Shown: positions 13,747 through 22,517 of the stretch, piece after piece | Numbering within the stretch: position 1 is the stretch's first letter | How the letters are laid out: each line of letters starts with the position of its first letter | Source: Streptomyces antibioticus | Lineage (GTDB): Bacteria > Actinomycetota > Actinomycetes > Streptomycetales > Streptomycetaceae | Length of the DNA: 64,000 nt | Reading direction: 5' to 3' | Assembly: GCF_001514065.1 (NCBI RefSeq) | Contig: NZ_KQ948427.1 | Coordinates: forward strand, 298,474-362,473 | Notes under the pieces: model-generated | Databases searched by the model: none | Told to the model about the DNA's origin: nothing | What the model saw: only the letters and a program-made list of their open reading frames with translations | Translations under genes and position numbers: made by a program

Positions 13747-14511
13747 ATGCCCGTCCGGACCGAACGCAAGGGACCCGTCACCACGGTCGTCCTCTCCCGC
13801 CCCGAGGCCCGCAACGCGGTCGACGGTCCGACCGCCGCCGAACTCGTCGCCGCCTTCCGGGAGTTCGAGGCGGACGAGGGGGCGCGGGTGGCGGTGCTGT
13901 GGGGCGAGGGCGGCACGTTCTGCGCGGGCGCCGACCTCAAGGCCCTCGGCACCGAGCGCGGCAACCGGGTCACGGAGGACGGCGACGGCCCGATGGGCCC
14001 CACCCGGCTGCGGCTGTCCAAGCCGGTGATCGCCGCGGTCGCCGGGTATGCCGTGGCCGGCGGTCTGGAGCTGGCGCTGTGGTGCGATCTGCGGGTCGCC
14101 GAGGAGGACGCCGTGTTCGGTGTCTTCTGCCGCCGCTGGGGCGTTCCGCTGATCGACGGCGGTACGGTACGACTCCCCCGGCTGATCGGCACCAGCCGCG
14201 CCCTGGACATGATCCTGACGGGACGTCCGGTCCCGGCCCCCGAGGCCCACGCGTTCGGCCTCGCCAACCGCGTCGTCCCCACCGGCACCGCCCGCACCGC
14301 CGCCGAGGAACTGGCCGCCGAGATCGCCGCGTTCCCCCAAGCGTGTCTGCGGGCGGACCGGGCGTCCGTGCTGGACCAGGAGGGACTGGCCGAACCGGAC
14401 GCCCTGCGCGGTGAACTCGGGCATGGCATGGGTGTGTTGGCGGAGAGCCTGGAGGGCGCGGCCCGGTTCGCGTCCGGGTCGGGGCGGCACGGGGCGTTCA
14501 AGGAGGCGTGA
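13747..14511 (+). CDS. enoyl-CoA hydratase/isomerase (crotonase) family protein
   Basis: A 254-residue crotonase fold. The oxyanion-hole segment GTFCAGADLKAL and the AVAGYAVAGGLELALWCDLRVA segment are clear, as is RLPRLIGTSRALDMILTG. The ATG at 13747 follows CAGGAGG. The acyl-CoA substrate cannot be told; no fatty-acid gene lies next to it. Its last 32 bases form the first unit of a degenerate tandem repeat that runs on for about 270 bases. Confidence 0.9.
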   Translation: MPVRTERKGPVTTVVLSRPEARNAVDGPTAAELVAAFREFEADEGARVAVLWGEGGTFCAGADLKALGTERGNRVTEDGDGPMGPTRLRLSKPVIAAVAGYAVAGGLELALWCDLRVAEEDAVFGVFCRRWGVPLIDGGTVRLPRLIGTSRALDMILTGRPVPAPEAHAFGLANRVVPTGTARTAAEELAAEIAAFPQACLRADRASVLDQEGLAEPDALRGELGHGMGVLAESLEGAARFASGSGRHGAFKEA

Positions 14512-14782
14512 CTGCGGGGGCGGCACGGGCCGTTCAAGGAGGCGTGACTGCGGGGGCGCAACGGCCGTTCCAGGACGCATGATAGCGGTGGGGAGGCATG
14601 GTTCGTTCGCGGACGCATGACCGCGGCGAGGTGGCACGGTTCGTTCGCGGACGCATGACCTCGGCAAGGCGGCGCGGGTCGTTCGCCGACGCATGACCGC
14701 CGCCAGGCCGCACAGTTCCTCCACCTTCAAGGGCGCCTGACCGCGGCGGCATCCCGGGCGGCGCCCGAAGGGCGCATCACCG
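14480..14782. repeat. degenerate tandem repeat spanning two convergent gene ends
   Basis: About eight units of 35-44 bases can be aligned, starting at 14480, 14515, 14551, 14586, 14624, 14662, 14700 and 14744. Each begins with CGG and a purine-rich run, has a GTTC-containing centre and ends GCxTGAxxG. Units 1 and 2 are nearly identical, and units 4 to 6 share a block with GTTCG and GACGCATGAC. Unit 1 is the coding 3' end and stop codon of the crotonase gene; units 7 and 8 lie in the 3' end of the oxidoreductase gene on the other strand. Confidence 0.85.
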
Positions 14783-15671
14783 CGGCGGCGGCCCGCGCAC
14801 CCGAGCGTGCGGCCGTGGCCGCGCTCTCCCCCGGGTGCGTCAGACCTCCGGCGGCGAACACCCCGGGCCGCGAAGTCGTCCCGGCGTCGACGCTCAGCCC
14901 GCCCCGCCGCGCCAGCTCGTTCTCGGGCACGAAGTCGCCGGTGAACACAACCGTGTCACAGGCGAGTTCGGCTGTACGACCGTCCCGGCGCCGGACGCGG
15001 ACGCCCGACAGACGTCCGTGACCGAGGAGTTCGGCGACGGCGGTCCCGGTGAGAAGAGGGACCCGGCGACGCAGGCGGGCGTCCTGGGCGCGGACGAGGG
15101 ACACCTGCGCGCGCTCGGCCTCGGTGACCAGGGCGACGACCTCTGCTCCCGACGCCCGTACGGTGTCGGCGGCCCGGTACGACACCGGCTCCGCGCCCAC
15201 GATCACCGCACGGGTGCCGATCCGCTGCCCGAAGAGGTGCACCGCCTGCTGGAGTTCACCGGTGGTGTAGACGCCGGCGGGACGGGTCCCCGGCACCAGG
15301 CGGGCGGCACGGGGGCGTTCGCGGGCCCCGGTGGCGAGGATGATCGCGCGGGCCTCGACCGTCTCCGGCCCGGCCGGGCCGACGGTGTTCAGGGCGAGGG
15401 GGCCCGCCCAGTCGAGAGCGGTCACGCCGGTCCGTACGACCGCCCCGGCGCTCAGCGCGGTCTCGACGAGCCGTCGGGCGTACGCCGGGCCGGTCAGGGG
15501 GTCCCGCCAGGAGCCGAAGCCGCCGTGCGCGCAGTGCCGTGGCACTCCCCCGGCCCGCTGTTCCCGGTCGAGCACCTCGACGCGTCCGGCGCCGGAGGCG
15601 GCGAGACGGGCGGCGGCGGTGAGCCCGGCGGGGCCCGCGCCGACGACGAGGACGTCGACCTGCCGTGTCAC
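14727..15671 (-). CDS. FAD-dependent oxidoreductase of the glycerol-3-phosphate locus, possibly C-terminally truncated
   Basis: About 314 residues. The FAD-binding VLVVGAGPAGLTAAARLA, the ATGARER segment, a second dinucleotide motif (RAVIVGAEPVS) and the C-terminal PGVFAAGG are present, as in the glpB/HcnB-like subunit that partners GlpA-type dehydrogenases. The start GTG at 15671 overlaps the upstream stop (GTGA). Related proteins usually run on for about 100 more residues after the FAAGG motif; here the frame ends in an Ala/Arg-rich tail inside the degenerate repeat. The C-terminus may therefore have been lost or rewritten by repeat growth. Confidence 0.8.
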   Translation of the reverse strand: MTRQVDVLVVGAGPAGLTAAARLAASGAGRVEVLDREQRAGGVPRHCAHGGFGSWRDPLTGPAYARRLVETALSAGAVVRTGVTALDWAGPLALNTVGPAGPETVEARAIILATGARERPRAARLVPGTRPAGVYTTGELQQAVHLFGQRIGTRAVIVGAEPVSYRAADTVRASGAEVVALVTEAERAQVSLVRAQDARLRRRVPLLTGTAVAELLGHGRLSGVRVRRRDGRTAELACDTVVFTGDFVPENELARRGGLSVDAGTTSRPGVFAAGGLTHPGESAATAARSGARAAAAVMRPSGAARDAAAVRRP

Positions 15672-17059
15672 CCGCGAGCCTCCTCGAACAACTGCCGCAC
15701 CGCGGCCCCGCAGTAGAACCCCTGACAACGCCCGCCCCGCGCCCTGGTCCGGCGGCGCAGTCCGTCCAGACTGCCCGGCGGGACGGTACTGGCGAGGGCG
15801 TCACGGATCTCACCGCGTGACACGCGTTCGCAGTGGCAGACGAGGGTGCCGTACTCCGGGTCGGCGGCGATGAGGTCGGGACGTTGGTACGGGCGCGGGA
15901 ACGCCTCGCCCAGGTTGGGCATGCGTACCGGTTCCAGCTCGCGCGACGGCCCCGACTCCAGTCCGTTCGCGCGGAGTTGTCCGACCACGTACTCGGCGAT
16001 GGCGAGCGACGCCGTCAGCCCGGTCGAGCGGATGCCGCCCACCGCGAGGTACGCCTGCTCGGGGTGGGCCGTGATGCGGTAGTCGTCGTACTCGGTGGCG
16101 GCGCGCAGACCGGCGTAGACGGCGGTGGCCTCCTCGTCCAGGAGCCCGGGCAGGATGCGGCGGCCCAGCTCGCGCAGGCGTGTCAGGCCGTCGGCGGTGG
16201 ACTGGGTGGCCCGTTTGTCGTCGAGGTCCTCGGCGGTGGGGCCGAGCAGGACGTTGCCGTAGACGGTGGGCGCGACCAGGACGCCCTTGCCGAGTGCGGT
16301 CGGGACCGGCAGCAGGATGTGCCGGACGAGGGCGCGGGCGAACTTGTCGAAGACGATGAGCTGGCCGCGACGCGGGGTGACGGTGAAGTCGTGGTGGCCG
16401 AGGTCACGGTCGAGGGTGTCGGCGTGGAGGCCGGCGGCGTTGATCACCCAACGCGTGCGCAGGGGTCCCCGGTCGGTCGACAGCAGTCCCTGACTCACTT
16501 TCCGCACACGGCAGTTGAGGTGCAGGTCCACGCCGTGCCGGACGGCCTGGGTGGCGTAGGCGAGGGTCGTCGTCCAAGGGCAGATGATGCTCTCGCCGGG
16601 GACGTGGAGGGCGCCCAGCGCGCCGGGGCCGAGATGCGGCTCGCGTGCGTACAGGTCGGCCCGCCCCAGCAGGCGGGCCTCCTTGTAGTCGTTGCGCTCG
16701 GCCTTCTCCGCGAGGCGCGGCAGTGCGGCGAGTTGCTCCTCGTCCCAGGCGACGAGCAGGGCGCCGACCGGTTCGACGGGGATGCCCGACTCGGCGGCGT
16801 ACGCGGCGAGTCGGCCGGCCCCCTCCCGGACCAGCCGGGCCTCCAGGGAGCCGGGCACGGCGTCGAAGCCGGTGTGGAGGATCGCGGTGTTGGCCTTGGA
16901 GCTGCCCTGGCCGACATCGTCCTGCGCCTCCACGACCGCCGTGCGCAGACCGGGATGGCGGGCCAGTTGCCGGGCGATGGCACTGCCGACGACTCCGGCG
17001 CCGATCACGATCACGTCGTACGAGGCGCTCGGCAGCGGTCCGTGGGTGGTGACCGTCAT
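15668..17059 (-). CDS. FAD-dependent glycerol-3-phosphate dehydrogenase-like oxidoreductase with BFD-type [2Fe-2S] domain
   Basis: A 463-residue flavoprotein. The N-terminal DVIVIGAGVVGSAIARQLA binds FAD. The middle contains KANTAILHTGFD and TVTPRRGQLIVFDK, typical of the GlpA/L-2-hydroxyglutarate-dehydrogenase-like DAO family. The C-terminal 60 residues hold four Cys in CHCE and CQGFYC contexts, the BFD-like iron-sulfur domain found in GlpA. It should oxidise glycerol 3-phosphate to dihydroxyacetone phosphate and pass electrons to its partner flavoprotein. Its ATG overlaps the kinase stop codon (ATGA), so the three genes form a coupled operon. Confidence 0.85.
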   Translation of the reverse strand: MTVTTHGPLPSASYDVIVIGAGVVGSAIARQLARHPGLRTAVVEAQDDVGQGSSKANTAILHTGFDAVPGSLEARLVREGAGRLAAYAAESGIPVEPVGALLVAWDEEQLAALPRLAEKAERNDYKEARLLGRADLYAREPHLGPGALGALHVPGESIICPWTTTLAYATQAVRHGVDLHLNCRVRKVSQGLLSTDRGPLRTRWVINAAGLHADTLDRDLGHHDFTVTPRRGQLIVFDKFARALVRHILLPVPTALGKGVLVAPTVYGNVLLGPTAEDLDDKRATQSTADGLTRLRELGRRILPGLLDEEATAVYAGLRAATEYDDYRITAHPEQAYLAVGGIRSTGLTASLAIAEYVVGQLRANGLESGPSRELEPVRMPNLGEAFPRPYQRPDLIAADPEYGTLVCHCERVSRGEIRDALASTVPPGSLDGLRRRTRARGGRCQGFYCGAAVRQLFEEARG

Positions 17060-18483
17060 GCCGGGGTCCGGTCGAGGAGGGCGGTGACCTCGGCGCGGAA
17101 GCGGGCGCGGCGGGCGGCGGCCTGGTCGGAGGTGATCCGGGGTGTGTAGACGGCGGACGGCCGCCACTCCGGGAGGACCTCGGTGACCTTCTGCCCCGGC
17201 TCCGTGCCGAGGCGGGCCAGGGCGGCGACGCCGAGAGCGGTGGCGTCGGGCAGGGCGGACACCTCGACGGGGCGTTGCAGCAGGTCGGCCTGGGTCTGCA
17301 TGAGCAGGGCGGAGCGGGTCAGGCCGCCGTCGACGCGCAGGGTCTCCAGCGGGGAGTCCAGGGCGTCCACGAGCTCGGCGACCTGTGCGGCGATCCCCTC
17401 GCACAGCGCCCGCACCAGGTGGCCGGCGGTCGTGTCGAGGCCGAGCCCGGTGAGCGAGCCGCGCAGGTCGCCGCGCCACCAGGGGGCGGCCAGTCCGGCC
17501 AGGGCGGGCACGAAGGTGACCCCACCGCTGTCGGGCACGGAGCCGCCCACCGCGTCGAGGTCCGCGGCGCCCTTGATCACGCCGAGGTCGGTGAGCCAGC
17601 GCACGGCGGAAGCGGCCGTGTACACCTGGCCGTCGAGGCAGTAGCTGGTCCGGCCGGCGAGGTTCCAGGCGATGCAGCTGACCAGTCCGGAGCTGCCGCG
17701 CCTGGGGGCGTCTCCGGTGTGGGCGAGCAGGAACGCACCGGTGCCGTAGGTGCACTTGGCGCCGCCGGGTGCCGTGACGCTCTGGGCGAGGAGGGCCGCC
17801 TGCTGGTCCACGGCCAGTCCGGCGACCGGGATCTCGGGGCCGAACTCCTGTGTCGCGCCGACCGGTTGGGCGTTGCCGACGATCCCCGGCAACCGTTCGC
17901 CGGTGAGTCCGTACAGGTCGAGGGCGCGGGGCGACCACTGCGCGCGGTCGAGGTCGAGGAGCTGGGTACGGCTCGCGGTCGCCGCGTCGGTGACGTAGGC
18001 GCCGGTGAGGCGGTGGACGAGCCAGGCGTCGGTGGTGGTGACGACGCCCTCGCGGGTGAGGTGGCGGCGGATCCACGCCATCTTGGGGGCGGCGAAGTAC
18101 GGGTCGAGCGGCAGGCCGGTCAGTGCGCGCAACTCGCCGGCGTGCGGGGCGAGTTCCGCGCAGACGCTCTCGGCGCGGCGGTCCTGCCAGACGAGGGCCG
18201 TGGTGAGCGGGCGGCCGGTGGCGGGGTCCCAGGCGAGCACGGTCTCGCCCTGGTTGGCCAGACCGAGCGCCACCACGGGTTCGCGGGCCTCGGCGAGGGC
18301 GCGCCGGCCCGCCTCGACGACGGACGAGTGGAGCTCCTCGGGGTCAACCTCGACGAGACCGCCGGACAGGTGCCGCGGGCGCACCTCGGCGAACCCGGCG
18401 CCGATCACTCCGCGTTCGGGGCAGACGACGAGCGCCTTGGTACCGGACGTGCCCTGGTCGACGGCCAACACCGGACCGGTCAT
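17056..18483 (-). CDS. glpK: FGGY-family carbohydrate kinase, probable glycerol kinase
   Basis: A 475-residue two-domain kinase. The N-terminal VLAVDQGTSGTKALVV phosphate loop, the LVWQDRRAE segment, KCTYGTGAFLL and the C-terminal LRVDGGLTRSALLMQ ATP-site motif identify the FGGY family; motif wording and the two downstream flavoproteins point to glycerol. ATG 18483 has GAGGGAGGGG upstream. A longer frame to 18573 lacks a binding site. A related polyol such as erythritol is the main alternative substrate. Confidence 0.82.
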   Translation of the reverse strand: MTGPVLAVDQGTSGTKALVVCPERGVIGAGFAEVRPRHLSGGLVEVDPEELHSSVVEAGRRALAEAREPVVALGLANQGETVLAWDPATGRPLTTALVWQDRRAESVCAELAPHAGELRALTGLPLDPYFAAPKMAWIRRHLTREGVVTTTDAWLVHRLTGAYVTDAATASRTQLLDLDRAQWSPRALDLYGLTGERLPGIVGNAQPVGATQEFGPEIPVAGLAVDQQAALLAQSVTAPGGAKCTYGTGAFLLAHTGDAPRRGSSGLVSCIAWNLAGRTSYCLDGQVYTAASAVRWLTDLGVIKGAADLDAVGGSVPDSGGVTFVPALAGLAAPWWRGDLRGSLTGLGLDTTAGHLVRALCEGIAAQVAELVDALDSPLETLRVDGGLTRSALLMQTQADLLQRPVEVSALPDATALGVAALARLGTEPGQKVTEVLPEWRPSAVYTPRITSDQAAARRARFRAEVTALLDRTPA

Positions 18484-18515
18484 CGAGCCCCTCCCTCGGC
18501 GATCACCACGGCGCC

Positions 18516-18545
18516 AGCCTGCCGTCGCCCGCCGCACCACGTCAA
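18516..18545 (-). promoter_or_regulatory. possible promoter of the glycerol operon
   Basis: Minus strand TTGACG (18540-18545) and CAGGCT (18516-18521) with an 18-base spacer lie about 33 bases before the kinase ATG. The -10 box is a weak match, so this is tentative. Confidence 0.4.
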
Positions 18546-18763
18546 GCGACCCCAGCCGTCGGTGAATCTTCAACCACCATCCCTCTCAACTCCCTTGCAA
18601 ATCAACGGAGTTCGAAGAGATCGGGAAACCGGAAGAGATGCGGAACCTCCCCCTCTATAGTGGGCCGCCGACCGGCACGAGCTCCTCGACCGCCGCCCGG
18701 AGGAGGGCTGTTGTTACTCCACCCTGCCGTCCCGTCCCGCCCGCCGACCGGGACGGACGGCTG

Positions 18764-19741
18764 ATGGCCAGAGAAGGAGCACGCCCCGTATACGACCCCG
18801 CGGGCCAGGACGCCGCCCTGCGGGCCACCCTCCAGGAGGTGCGCACCGGACGCTGGATGTCGATGCGCCGGCTGCTCGGCGAGACGACGGCCTGGTGGCA
18901 GTGGACGCAACGCACCCAGGTCCTCGCCGCGGCCGCCGCGGGCACCGACGTGGTGCGGACCTGGCTCAAGGAGGAGCCGTACAGCGTCCCGGCCACGGTC
19001 ATGCACGCCAGGGTCGCCGTCGAGCGGGCGTTGCGCGCCCACCGCGAGCAGCACGCCAGGACCCTCGACCTGTGGCGGGAGGCCTGGCAGGCGAGCCACA
19101 CGGCGACCCAGGCGGCACCTCAGGACCCGGTCCCGTGGGTGTGCCTGCTGGCGCTGGCCCGGCTCGACCGGGAGCGACGCTGGGAGGAGCACCGGCTGGC
19201 GCCTCCCGGGCCGATGCTGCCGCCGGGACCCTGGGGCCTGCTGGCGGAGGCCGACAAGCGGGACCCGTACAACCGCGAGGCCCACCACCGGATGCTCCAG
19301 TTCCTCTACGAGCACGGCACCTCGGGCCGGCTCGCGGAGGCGGTCGGCTACGCCCACTGGGCCGCCGACACCGCGCCGCCGGGCTCGGCGCTGCACGTCC
19401 TGCCGCTGTACGTCCGGGTCGAACGCTACCGGCGCTCCGGTGGCCGCGACGCCGCGCTCGACCTGCACTGGGTCGCCGAGGACGCCACCCGGGAGGCGGG
19501 GCGGGCGCGGTACGCCTGGTTCGAGCAGACCTTCGCCGCCGAGCGCTCCCCGCTGGACCTGAACCATCTCGCGCACGCTCTGTGGGGCGCGCTGCAATTC
19601 CCGGAGGCGGCCCGGGTGTTCGACGCGCTCGGCCCGTACTGGACGCCCGTGCCCTGGGCGTACCGCAGCCCCGAACCCGGTGACCGCGGGCAGGCCGTGG
19701 AGGTGTTCCTCCAGGCCCGGGCGCGCTGTCGCCCCGCGTGA
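18764..19741 (+). CDS. protein of unknown function, helical-repeat-like
   Basis: A 325-residue soluble protein rich in Arg, Ala and Trp. It reads as a row of helix pairs (for example ATLQEVRTGRWMSMRRLLGE and PYNREAHHRMLQFLYEHG), like TPR-type scaffolds, with no catalytic motif I recognise. The ATG at 18764 is chosen because the upstream 42 codons are low-complexity and overlap a likely promoter area (TATAGT at 18656-18661). It is divergent from the glycerol operon and 36 bases ahead of the permease. Confidence 0.7.
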   Translation: MAREGARPVYDPAGQDAALRATLQEVRTGRWMSMRRLLGETTAWWQWTQRTQVLAAAAAGTDVVRTWLKEEPYSVPATVMHARVAVERALRAHREQHARTLDLWREAWQASHTATQAAPQDPVPWVCLLALARLDRERRWEEHRLAPPGPMLPPGPWGLLAEADKRDPYNREAHHRMLQFLYEHGTSGRLAEAVGYAHWAADTAPPGSALHVLPLYVRVERYRRSGGRDAALDLHWVAEDATREAGRARYAWFEQTFAAERSPLDLNHLAHALWGALQFPEAARVFDALGPYWTPVPWAYRSPEPGDRGQAVEVFLQARARCRPA

Positions 19742-19777
19742 CCCCCCACCACCCCGTTCTCTTCCGGAGGTTTCCGC

Positions 19778-21295
19778 ATGTCCCGTACCAGCAACGGTCC
19801 GTCGAAACCGCACGACGAGGAACAACGCCTGCGGGAACTCGGCTACCGGCCCGTCCTCGCCCGCCGCATGGGCGGCTTCGGCAACTTCGCCATCAGCTTC
19901 TCGGTGATCTCGATCCTGTCCGGCTGCATGACTCTGTACGGCTTCGGCCTCGGTGCGGGCGGCCCCGCGGTGATGCTGTGGGGGTGGGCGGGCGTCGGCC
20001 TGTTCGTGCTCTGCGTGGGCCTCGCGCTCGCGGAGGTCACCAGCGCCTATCCGACCTCCGGCGCCCTGTACTACATGGCCGACCGGCTCGGCGGACGCCG
20101 CTGGGGCTGGTACACCGGCTGGCTCAATCTGCTGGGCCTGCTGGGCGCGATCGCCGGCATCGACTACGGGGCGGCCCTGTTCACCGGGGCGTTCATGAAC
20201 CTCCAGTGGGGCTTCGAGCCGACACCGGAGAAGACGATGCTGATCTTCGTGGTGATCCTGCTGCTGCACGCCGTGCTCAACCTGTTCGGTGTCCGGCTGG
20301 TCAGCCTGCTCAACTCCGTCAGTGTCTGGTGGCATCTGGCCGGTGTCGCCCTGATCGTCGGCGCGTTGGCGATCGTGCCCGACCACCATCAGTCGCCGTC
20401 CTTCGTGTTCACCGAGTTCGTCAACGACACCGGCTGGTCAAGTCCCTTGTACGTGGCGGCGATCGGCCTTCTCCTCGCCCAGTACACCTTCTCCGGCTAC
20501 GACGCCTCGGCCCATCTGTCCGAGGAGACCTCCAACGCGTCGGTGTCGGCGGCGCGCGGCATCGTGCGCTCCATCTGGGTCTCCTGGATCGCCGGTTTCG
20601 TGCTGCTCATGGGGCTGACGTTCGCCATCCAGGACTACGACGCCACCCGGGCCACCGACACCGGGGTGCCGCCGGCACAGATCCTCCTCGACGGGCTCGG
20701 CACGGACGGGGCGAGCGCGCTGCTCGTCGTGGTCATCGTCGCCCAGCTGTTCTGCGGCAACGCCGAGGTGGCCGCCGCCAGCCGCATGGTGTTCGCGTTC
20801 AGCCGCGACGGGGCGCTGCCGGGCTCCGGGCTGTGGCGCAAGGTCAGCGCCCGTACCCAGACGCCGGTCGCGGCGGTGTGGCTGTCGGTGGTGGTCGCGG
20901 GTCTGCTCGCGCTGCCGTCCCTGTACTCGGCGACGGCGTACGGCGCGGTGACCGCCATCAACGTCATCGGCATCACGCCGGCGTACGCCATTCCCGTGCT
21001 GCTGCGGCTGCGCGCGGGGGACCGTTTTCAGCCGGGTCCGTGGAGCCTCGGCAAGTGGAGCAGGCCGATCGGCTGGACGGCCGTGACGTGGGTGGCGTTC
21101 GTGACGGTCCTGTTCTGCCTGCCGCAGTCCTCGCCGGTGACGGTCGACACGATGAACTACGCGTCCGTGGCGCTGGCCGTCGTACTGATCCTGGCCACGG
21201 TGTGGTGGTACGCCGCCCGTCGTACGTACGGAACGCCCACCACCGCCGCCTACTCCGACCAGGAACAGGCCGAACTGGCCGAGGGCATCGTCTGA
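19778..21295 (+). CDS. APC-family amino acid/amine permease
   Basis: A 505-residue inner-membrane transporter with about 12 hydrophobic segments. The N-terminal LRELGYRPVLARRMGGFGNFAISF block and the following GGPAVMLWGW segment are those of the amino acid/choline/GABA branch of the APC superfamily, and AHLSEETSNAS matches the family's conserved loop. CGGAGG precedes the ATG. The substrate cannot be told from sequence. The C-terminus ends in an acidic cytoplasmic tail. Confidence 0.88.
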   Translation: MSRTSNGPSKPHDEEQRLRELGYRPVLARRMGGFGNFAISFSVISILSGCMTLYGFGLGAGGPAVMLWGWAGVGLFVLCVGLALAEVTSAYPTSGALYYMADRLGGRRWGWYTGWLNLLGLLGAIAGIDYGAALFTGAFMNLQWGFEPTPEKTMLIFVVILLLHAVLNLFGVRLVSLLNSVSVWWHLAGVALIVGALAIVPDHHQSPSFVFTEFVNDTGWSSPLYVAAIGLLLAQYTFSGYDASAHLSEETSNASVSAARGIVRSIWVSWIAGFVLLMGLTFAIQDYDATRATDTGVPPAQILLDGLGTDGASALLVVVIVAQLFCGNAEVAAASRMVFAFSRDGALPGSGLWRKVSARTQTPVAAVWLSVVVAGLLALPSLYSATAYGAVTAINVIGITPAYAIPVLLRLRAGDRFQPGPWSLGKWSRPIGWTAVTWVAFVTVLFCLPQSSPVTVDTMNYASVALAVVLILATVWWYAARRTYGTPTTAAYSDQEQAELAEGIV

Positions 21296-21425
21296 AACCC
21301 CGCCGTCCGGCCCCGCACCGGCTACGAACTCCTGTCCCCGATACGGCAGGATGAGCGGTCGCGCCGACCACGGAACCCACACCGTCGGCGCGAGCGCACA
21401 TCCAGCAACTCGAACAGGTGGCAAC

Positions 21426-22508
21426 GTGACGGCATTTCAACGGGATCTCACCATGGACGACCTGGTCGTCGCCGGAATCCCCGTGGTCGCGGGCTTGGTG
21501 GCGGCGTTCCTGCTGCGCATGGTGCTCAAGTGGCTCGGCAAGCACGCCGATCGCACCAAGTGGACCGGTGACGACGTCATCGTGGCCGCGCTGCGGACGG
21601 TGGTGCCCTGGGGTGCGATCGTGGGCGGGATCGCCATCGCGGCGGCGGCGCTGCCGCTGCGGTCGGGGTTCCAGCGCAACACCAACAACGTGCTGACCGT
21701 GCTGATGATCTTCGTGGTCACGGTGGCGGCGGCCCGGCTGGTGGCCGGTCTGGTGCGGACGGTCACCCAGTCCCGCTCCGGGGTCGCGGGCTCGGCCACG
21801 ATCTTCGTGAACATCACCCGGGTGCTGGTCCTGGCCATCGGCTTCCTGGTGGTGCTCCAGACGCTGGGCATCTCGATAGCGCCCCTGCTCACCGCCCTCG
21901 GCGTCGGCGGTCTGGCGGTCGCCCTCGCCCTCCAGGACACCCTCGCCAACCTCTTCGCGGGCATCCACATCCTCGCCTCCAAGACCGTCCAGCCCGGCGA
22001 CTACATCCGGCTGAGCAGCGGCGAGGAGGGCTATGTGGAGGACATCAACTGGCGTCAGACGACCGTGCGCGCCCTCTCCAACAACCTGGTCGTCATCCCC
22101 AACGGCGAGCTCGCCAAGTCGAACATGACCAACTTCATGCGCCCCGAGCAGCAGTTGACGATCCTCGTCCAGGTCGGTGTCGCCTACGACAGTGACCTGG
22201 AGCAGGTCGAGCGGGTCACCTGCGAGGTCGTCACCGAGGTGATGACGCAGGTCGAGGGCGCCGTCCCGGAACACGAACCGCTGGTCCGCTTCCACACCTT
22301 CGGCGACTCCCGCATCGGCTTCACCGTGATCCTCGGCGTCGGCGAGTTCAGCGACCAGTTCCGCATCAAGCACGAGTTCATCAAGCAGCTCCACAAGCGC
22401 TACCGCCAGGAGGGCATCCGCATCCCGGCTCCCGCACGGACGGTGGCGCTCCAGCAGGGCGCGGTGGTGATCCCGCAGCAGCGGGACGCGATCGACATGA
22501 CGCCGTAG
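21426..22508 (+). CDS. MscS-family mechanosensitive channel
   Basis: A 360-residue protein with four hydrophobic segments and then the MscS core. TM3 and the beta domain read LLTALGVGGLAVALALQDTL and AGIHILASKTVQPGDYIRL, followed by GYVEDINWRQTTVRALSNN and VVIPNGELAKS, all diagnostic. It should release solutes during hypo-osmotic shock. The GTG at 21426 has AGGTGG upstream and is preferred to an ATG 25 codons earlier. Only nine bases separate its stop from the convergent lipoprotein gene. Confidence 0.9.
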   Translation: MTAFQRDLTMDDLVVAGIPVVAGLVAAFLLRMVLKWLGKHADRTKWTGDDVIVAALRTVVPWGAIVGGIAIAAAALPLRSGFQRNTNNVLTVLMIFVVTVAAARLVAGLVRTVTQSRSGVAGSATIFVNITRVLVLAIGFLVVLQTLGISIAPLLTALGVGGLAVALALQDTLANLFAGIHILASKTVQPGDYIRLSSGEEGYVEDINWRQTTVRALSNNLVVIPNGELAKSNMTNFMRPEQQLTILVQVGVAYDSDLEQVERVTCEVVTEVMTQVEGAVPEHEPLVRFHTFGDSRIGFTVILGVGEFSDQFRIKHEFIKQLHKRYRQEGIRIPAPARTVALQQGAVVIPQQRDAIDMTP

Positions 22509-22517
22509 CGCTCACCA

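Noticed and set aside
13402-14730. 442-codon minus-strand frame with repeated RPRSHASLNGP units
   Set aside because: The repeated peptide comes from the noncoding tandem repeat and the rest is antisense to the crotonase gene.
14480-14782. Possible CRISPR array
   Set aside because: Units are contiguous and degenerate with no unique spacers, and no cas gene is nearby.
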